Below, one piece after another: positions 60,343 through 64,000 of a stretch of DNA of 64,000 nt. The DNA is from Papilionanthe hookeriana x Papilionanthe teres. Lineage: Eukaryota > Streptophyta > Magnoliopsida > Asparagales > Orchidaceae. The position numbers and the translations under genes are program-made. The notes under the pieces are model-generated. The model saw nothing but the letters and a program-made list of their open reading frames with translations, was not told the DNA's origin and searched no databases. The DNA is taken from the NCBI GenBank assembly GCA_022702705.1, contig CM040428.1:96172805-96236804 (forward strand). The letters run 5' to 3'. The first letter of the stretch is position 1. Each line of letters begins with the position of its first letter.

Positions 60343-60521
60343 TGATCACAGAAAAATATATTAAGAAATTCATATCTATTTTTGATGAAATTTCACTTTA
60401 AAGAAAGGTATTTTCTTTATTTTACCGGCAGAACGAAGATTTATAAGTGATGGAAGCAAAAAGCATGAAATGGAGCGAATTTGGATCAAAAAGGAAGAAA
60501 TTCATGCAAAATGAACTAAGT

Positions 60522-60690
60522 AGCCGACGGCGAGAACGAGGCCGCCGACGGCGAGATCATGAGGAGAATTTCTGAAGGAATTATAACTACCTCGCCGACT
60601 GCGAGCCCGAGCCCGCCAACAGTGAGATCGCGCGGTTTGAAGACCTTCTAGAAACCCCGCTGACGGCGAGGTCGTTTCCCGCCGACGGCG
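60522..60690. repeat. GCCGACGGCGAG array in A2 LTR
   Basis: About six units of (C)GCCGACGGCGAG in both orientations with AT-rich spacers. It occupies the same place as the GGCGCC arrays of A1 and the solo LTR. The minus frame 60502-60708 over it is an artefact of composition. Confidence 0.88.
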
Positions 60691-60772
60691 AGACAGTTCA
60701 AAATGCAAAATACATTGAACCTGGACGCTTTTTGAAGAGGTGTTTAAGCATCCCTTGGACCTTTGCCTACCT

Positions 60773-60781
60773 TTATAAATA
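60773..60781 (+). promoter_or_regulatory. TATA box of A2 LTR
   Basis: TTATAAATA, after GAAGAGGTGTTTAAGCATCC, the same pre-TATA block as in the other two LTRs. Confidence 0.7.
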
Positions 60782-61910
60782 GAGGCCGAATTCTAGTGCT
60801 TTGTGTGTGTCTTTTGTGTGTCATTTGTGTGTGTTTCTGGAGTCTTAAGTGAGTTTATTTAGAGAGTCTTAGTGAATCTTAGTGAGTTAGAATTAGAAGT
60901 GTACTGTACTAGAAGGAAAAGTCAAAGGAACTTCAAGGAGTTTGCTTGGGGAGGAAATTAAGATAAGTATCTTTGTTTATTGTTGTTAACTTTAAATGAA
61001 ATTCATGCTTTGTTTTATTCCCATGCATTATGAGTAGTTTTCTTAGTCTTTCTCCTTGTTTATGAAAATTATGCGAATTGATGAAATTAAATAGAAATAC
61101 ATAATATATTAAAATAAATTGTGATAATTTTTACTTAGAACTTAATTCACTTTCAATCTGGCCAGTTGATTTGTTAAAATATGTTGAAGTATCAAATAAA
61201 GTAAAAATTACATCCAATATTCAGGGAAGTCAAAAGCCTTGGAAGGAGGGTGCAAATAAATAGGGAAATATTATTTATCGGACGTAGAATCGAACATTTT
61301 AGTGTGACAGACTAAAATATTCAATTTGGTCCTATTGTTTCGAGAGCTGAAGTGTAGATGTTAGCCCTCGTGTGAGGGGAACGTGGGAGCTCGAAGTGGC
61401 AGCCAGTATCCTCCCAACTTAGCCGCTGCATTCAGCAATCAAACATAGGATTAGCCAATGTTCTTTGCACTCGACCAAAGGGTAAAGAATAAGAATGCTC
61501 CTATTTGTCACAATACAATTTAAGAATTCTATTTAAATTCATCATTCACTTAATTTTCTAAAAACAAGGAGAAGGATACTTTTTCTGAATCATTTAAATC
61601 AACGTTATTTCAAGCATTAGTTTACATTAGTTGTTGTAGTTTCTTTAAATTTTCGTTTACTATATTAGTAAGTAATTCCTTTAAATTTTAGCTGATACAA
61701 ATCTGTTAAAAGCTTCCCTGTGGGATCGATAACCAGGACTCCACATTAAAGCCCTGTATTACTTGATACGATACGTATACTTGCGTAGAATCCACATTAA
61801 ACATTCCATCATAAAATCTAATATATATATATATATTAAAACGGGATCAAGTTTTTGGTGCCGTTGCTATTAACATAATTTGTAAACATATAAAAAGTGG
61901 GTCAAGTTTT

Positions 61911-61928
61911 TGGCGCCGTTGCCGGGGA
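61911..61928 (+). promoter_or_regulatory. A2 primer-binding site (tRNA-Asp)
   Basis: TGGCGCCGTTGCCGGGGA, a perfect complement of the 18 nt 3' end of plant tRNA-Asp as I know it, six bases after the LTR. Confidence 0.93.
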
Positions 61929-61988
61929 AGTAAAGAAATTATTTACTAAAGTAACGGACTATTTTAAAATTTATTTGGCAAAAATTGT

Positions 61989-62075
61989 ATGCGAAAATTT
62001 GGAGACAAAAATTTAATACCTTACGATTCAGAATTAGAGCGTACAATTAAAAGAATTAGAAAACAAAAAAGATAA
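61989..62075 (+). CDS. Short leader ORF before gag in A2
   Basis: A 28-residue basic peptide (MRKFGDKNLIPYDSELER, then a Lys/Arg-rich end), closed by TAA and in frame with gag, whose ATG is 18 nt downstream. It is the counterpart of 22141-22215 in A1: same TGTATGCGAAA start and PYDxELE core, but a different stop codon and a different spacer. Role unknown; it could be a displaced Gag N-terminus or a regulatory upstream ORF. Confidence 0.55.
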   Translation: MRKFGDKNLIPYDSELERTIKRIRKQKR

Positions 62076-62093
62076 ATTATAAATTTAACACAA

Positions 62094-64000
62094 ATGGCAA
62101 ATATTCCTGAAAATGAAAATATCAATCAACAGAGACCATTACGAGATTATGCCTATCCTACATTAGATGAAATTCATTTAACTATTCAAAACCCTGATGT
62201 AGTCGCTAATTCATTCGAACTTAAACCTGCAATTATCCAAATGGTACAAAATAATCAATTTAGTGGTTCACCTACTAAAGATCCTAATTTACATCTTGCT
62301 AGTTTTTTAGAACTATGTGCTACTTTCAAATATGAAGGAGTATCTAACGATGCTATTAGACTTAGACTTTTTCCTTTTTCTTTAAGGGATAAGGCTAAAA
62401 TGTGGTTAAATTCATTAAGCACTCGGATCTATTAAAACTCGGGGAGAGTTATCACAAAAATTTCTATCCAAATATTTTCCACCATCCAAAACTCGCTAAG
62501 CTTAGAAATGATATAACTTCTTTTACTCAGCTGATGGAGAATCAATATATGAAGCTTGGGAAAGATTTAAAGAACTTCTTAGGAAATGCCCACATCATGC
62601 GTTACCGTATCGGTTAATTATTCAAACTTTCTATAATGGATTAGTAGGATCTTTAAGATCAATCATCGATGCCGTCACTGGAGGATCATTAATATCAAAA
62701 CCATTTGATGAAGCCTATGCACTAATCGAAGAAATGGCAACCAATAATTTTCAATGGTCTCATCGATAGAATGAATCCGAAAAAGAGAGCTAGTATTCAT
62801 GAAAAAGATGCAATATCTATGTTAGCTTCACAAATCGCTGCTGTATTTAAAAAATTAGATCATTTTGGAATGAATTACTCTCCAACTATATTAGAAGAAA
62901 ATTCACCTGGACAACTTATAGAATCCCAATCTCAATATGAAACTATAAATGCAATTAATAACGCACCCAATAATCCTTATGCGAATTATTATAATCCCGG
63001 ATGGAAAAATCATCCTAATTTTAATTGGAATAATAACACAACTAATCAACCATGGATGAATAACATAACACAACCATTAGGAAATCCCTCTAATCAAGGA
63101 AATTCAAATTATAAACCTAATTATCCACCTGGATTTAATAATAATAACCCATAATTTAAAGATAAGAAATTATCTATAGAAGAATTAATATTAAATATGG
63201 GTCAACATTTACAAAATCAAGGAAATCAATTACAAATACAAGGAAACCAATTACCAAATCAAGGAACAGCTATTAAAAATATTGAAACTCAACTTGGACA
63301 TATCGCTACTACACTTAATAATAGAATACCTGGAACATTTCCTAGTAATGTAAAAAAAAATCCCAAAGATAAGGGAAATGATCAAATTAAAGCGATACAA
63401 TTACGAAGTGGAAAAGAATTAGAACCTCGAATTCAGAAAGAACTTGAAAGTCAAAAAGAGGAAGTGGAGATTGAAAAGGAAAAGAATCAACAAGATCCAA
63501 ACTTAGAAAATCCTTTAGTACCAATGAAAATTTCTGTTGAAAAACCTCCACCACCATTTCCTCAACGACTAATTCAACATAAAAAAGATAAACAATTTGC
63601 TAAATTCCTTGAAATTCTAAAGAAATTAATGATAAATATTCATTTCGTAGAAGCTTTAGAATAGATGCCAAACTATGTAAAATTCATGAACGATATTTTA
63701 AATAAAAAAAAAATTTACTGATAATGAAATGGTCGCACTTAGTGAAGAGTCTAGTGCTATTATTCAGAAAAAGCTTCCTGAAAAATTAAAAGATCCTGGT
63801 AGTTTCACTATACCCTGCGCTATTGGAGAAAAATTATATGGAAAAGCTGTGTGTGACTTAGGAGCAAGCATCAATCTAATGCCTCCATCAATTTTTAAAA
63901 GATTAGGATTGGGAGAAATTTCACCTACTTCAGTAACTCTTCAGCTAGCTCGATCGTTCTGTTACATATCCTAAAGGATTTATTGAAGATGTATTAGTAA
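62094..64000 (+). pseudogene. A2 gag-protease, frameshifted, cut by window end
   Basis: Capsid start 62094-62435 (LHLASFLELCATFKYEG, LRLFPFSLRDKAKMW), then a 1-bp gain near 62422, a 1-bp gain near 62496 and a 1-bp loss near 62530. Homology continues through KCPHHALPYRL to a TAG at 62767. The Asn-rich and charged part runs on (62771-63664) with TAA at 63152 and TAG at 63662, both where relatives have Gln. The KPPPPFPQRL motif is at about 63545. A poly-A slip near 63710 leads to the protease frame 63729-63974 with CDLGASINLMPPS (D-L-G again), and a further insertion near 63950 shifts it. No CCHC knuckle is seen. Not functional. Confidence 0.9.

Larger units (their letters stand above)
60343..61904 (+). 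repeat. A2 5' LTR
   Basis: It runs from TGATCACAG to AAGTGGGTCA; the end is set by the PBS six bases later. It contains a GC-rich array, TATA, and U5 blocks (GTGACAGACTAAAATATTC, CCAAAGGGTAAAGAAT, CTGTGGGATCGATA, ACGATACGTATACTTGCG). A second LTR/PBS-like junction, GGGATCAAGTTTTTGGTGCC, starts at 61843, exactly 55 bp before the real one. Confidence 0.88.
60343..64000 (+). mobile_element. A2: Athila-like element, 5' part
   Basis: A second, diverged Athila-like element inserted in the satellite, with GGTGG (60338-60342) as the likely left target duplication. It has a 1.56 kb LTR, a perfect tRNA-Asp PBS, a leader ORF and gag-protease, all cut by the window end. Its coding region carries more frameshifts than that of A1. 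Confidence 0.9.

Noticed and set aside
60502..60708. Arg/Ser-rich 68-codon minus frame
   Set aside because: Lies on the GCCGACGGCGAG array of the A2 LTR; composition artefact.

Overview
The window looks like heterochromatin from a large angiosperm genome. It is AT-rich, I recognise no host gene, rRNA or tRNA, and nearly every base can be assigned to satellite DNA or to LTR retrotransposons. A plant origin is supported by Athila-type gag/protease/RT remnants, a primer-binding site matching the 3' end of plant tRNA-Asp, and a Tat/Ogre-like layout (pol, then a tandem-repeat-filled 3' UTR, then PPT).

Layout, outermost layer first. (1) The base layer is a TTGACC-rich satellite with a unit of about 345 bp, seen at 42-1368 and 45756-60342. 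(2) A very large minus-strand element, here T1 (about 1369-45755), sits in that satellite. Its 5' LTR appears to be about 10.4 kb (35400-45755), followed by a PBS (35374-35391), a degenerate internal region with an integrase remnant (about 32850-33350), a 3' region of 150-180 bp tandem repeats (18945-19636 plus 29402-32600), a PPT-like site and a 3' LTR (18744 down to 1369). (3) Two insertions are nested in T1. N1 (5087-13721, minus, TSD AAGGT) lies in the 3' LTR; it is probably a giant solo LTR of a related family that contains a broken Athila gag-pol fragment. A1 (19637-29401, plus, TSD ATGTC) lies in the tandem-repeat 3' region; it is a gag-protease-only Athila-like element with 2.3 kb LTRs. 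(4) The right-hand satellite carries a solo LTR (49041-50948) and the 5' part of a second Athila-like element, A2 (60343 to beyond 64000). Bases 1-41 are the end of one more LTR.

The T1 LTRs are mostly built from a graded series of short hairpins (stem, AATG-type loop, stem) whose sequence drifts from TCTAAT to TTCAA to GGTCTAA to TTAAACC. A 12-bp GATGTCA array and a TTGACC array follow. The TTGACC arrays inside the LTR resemble the surrounding satellite, so one may have given rise to the other.

All coding regions are broken by stops or frameshifts; no element in view can move by itself. Boundaries and homologies were judged by eye, without alignment or database search.
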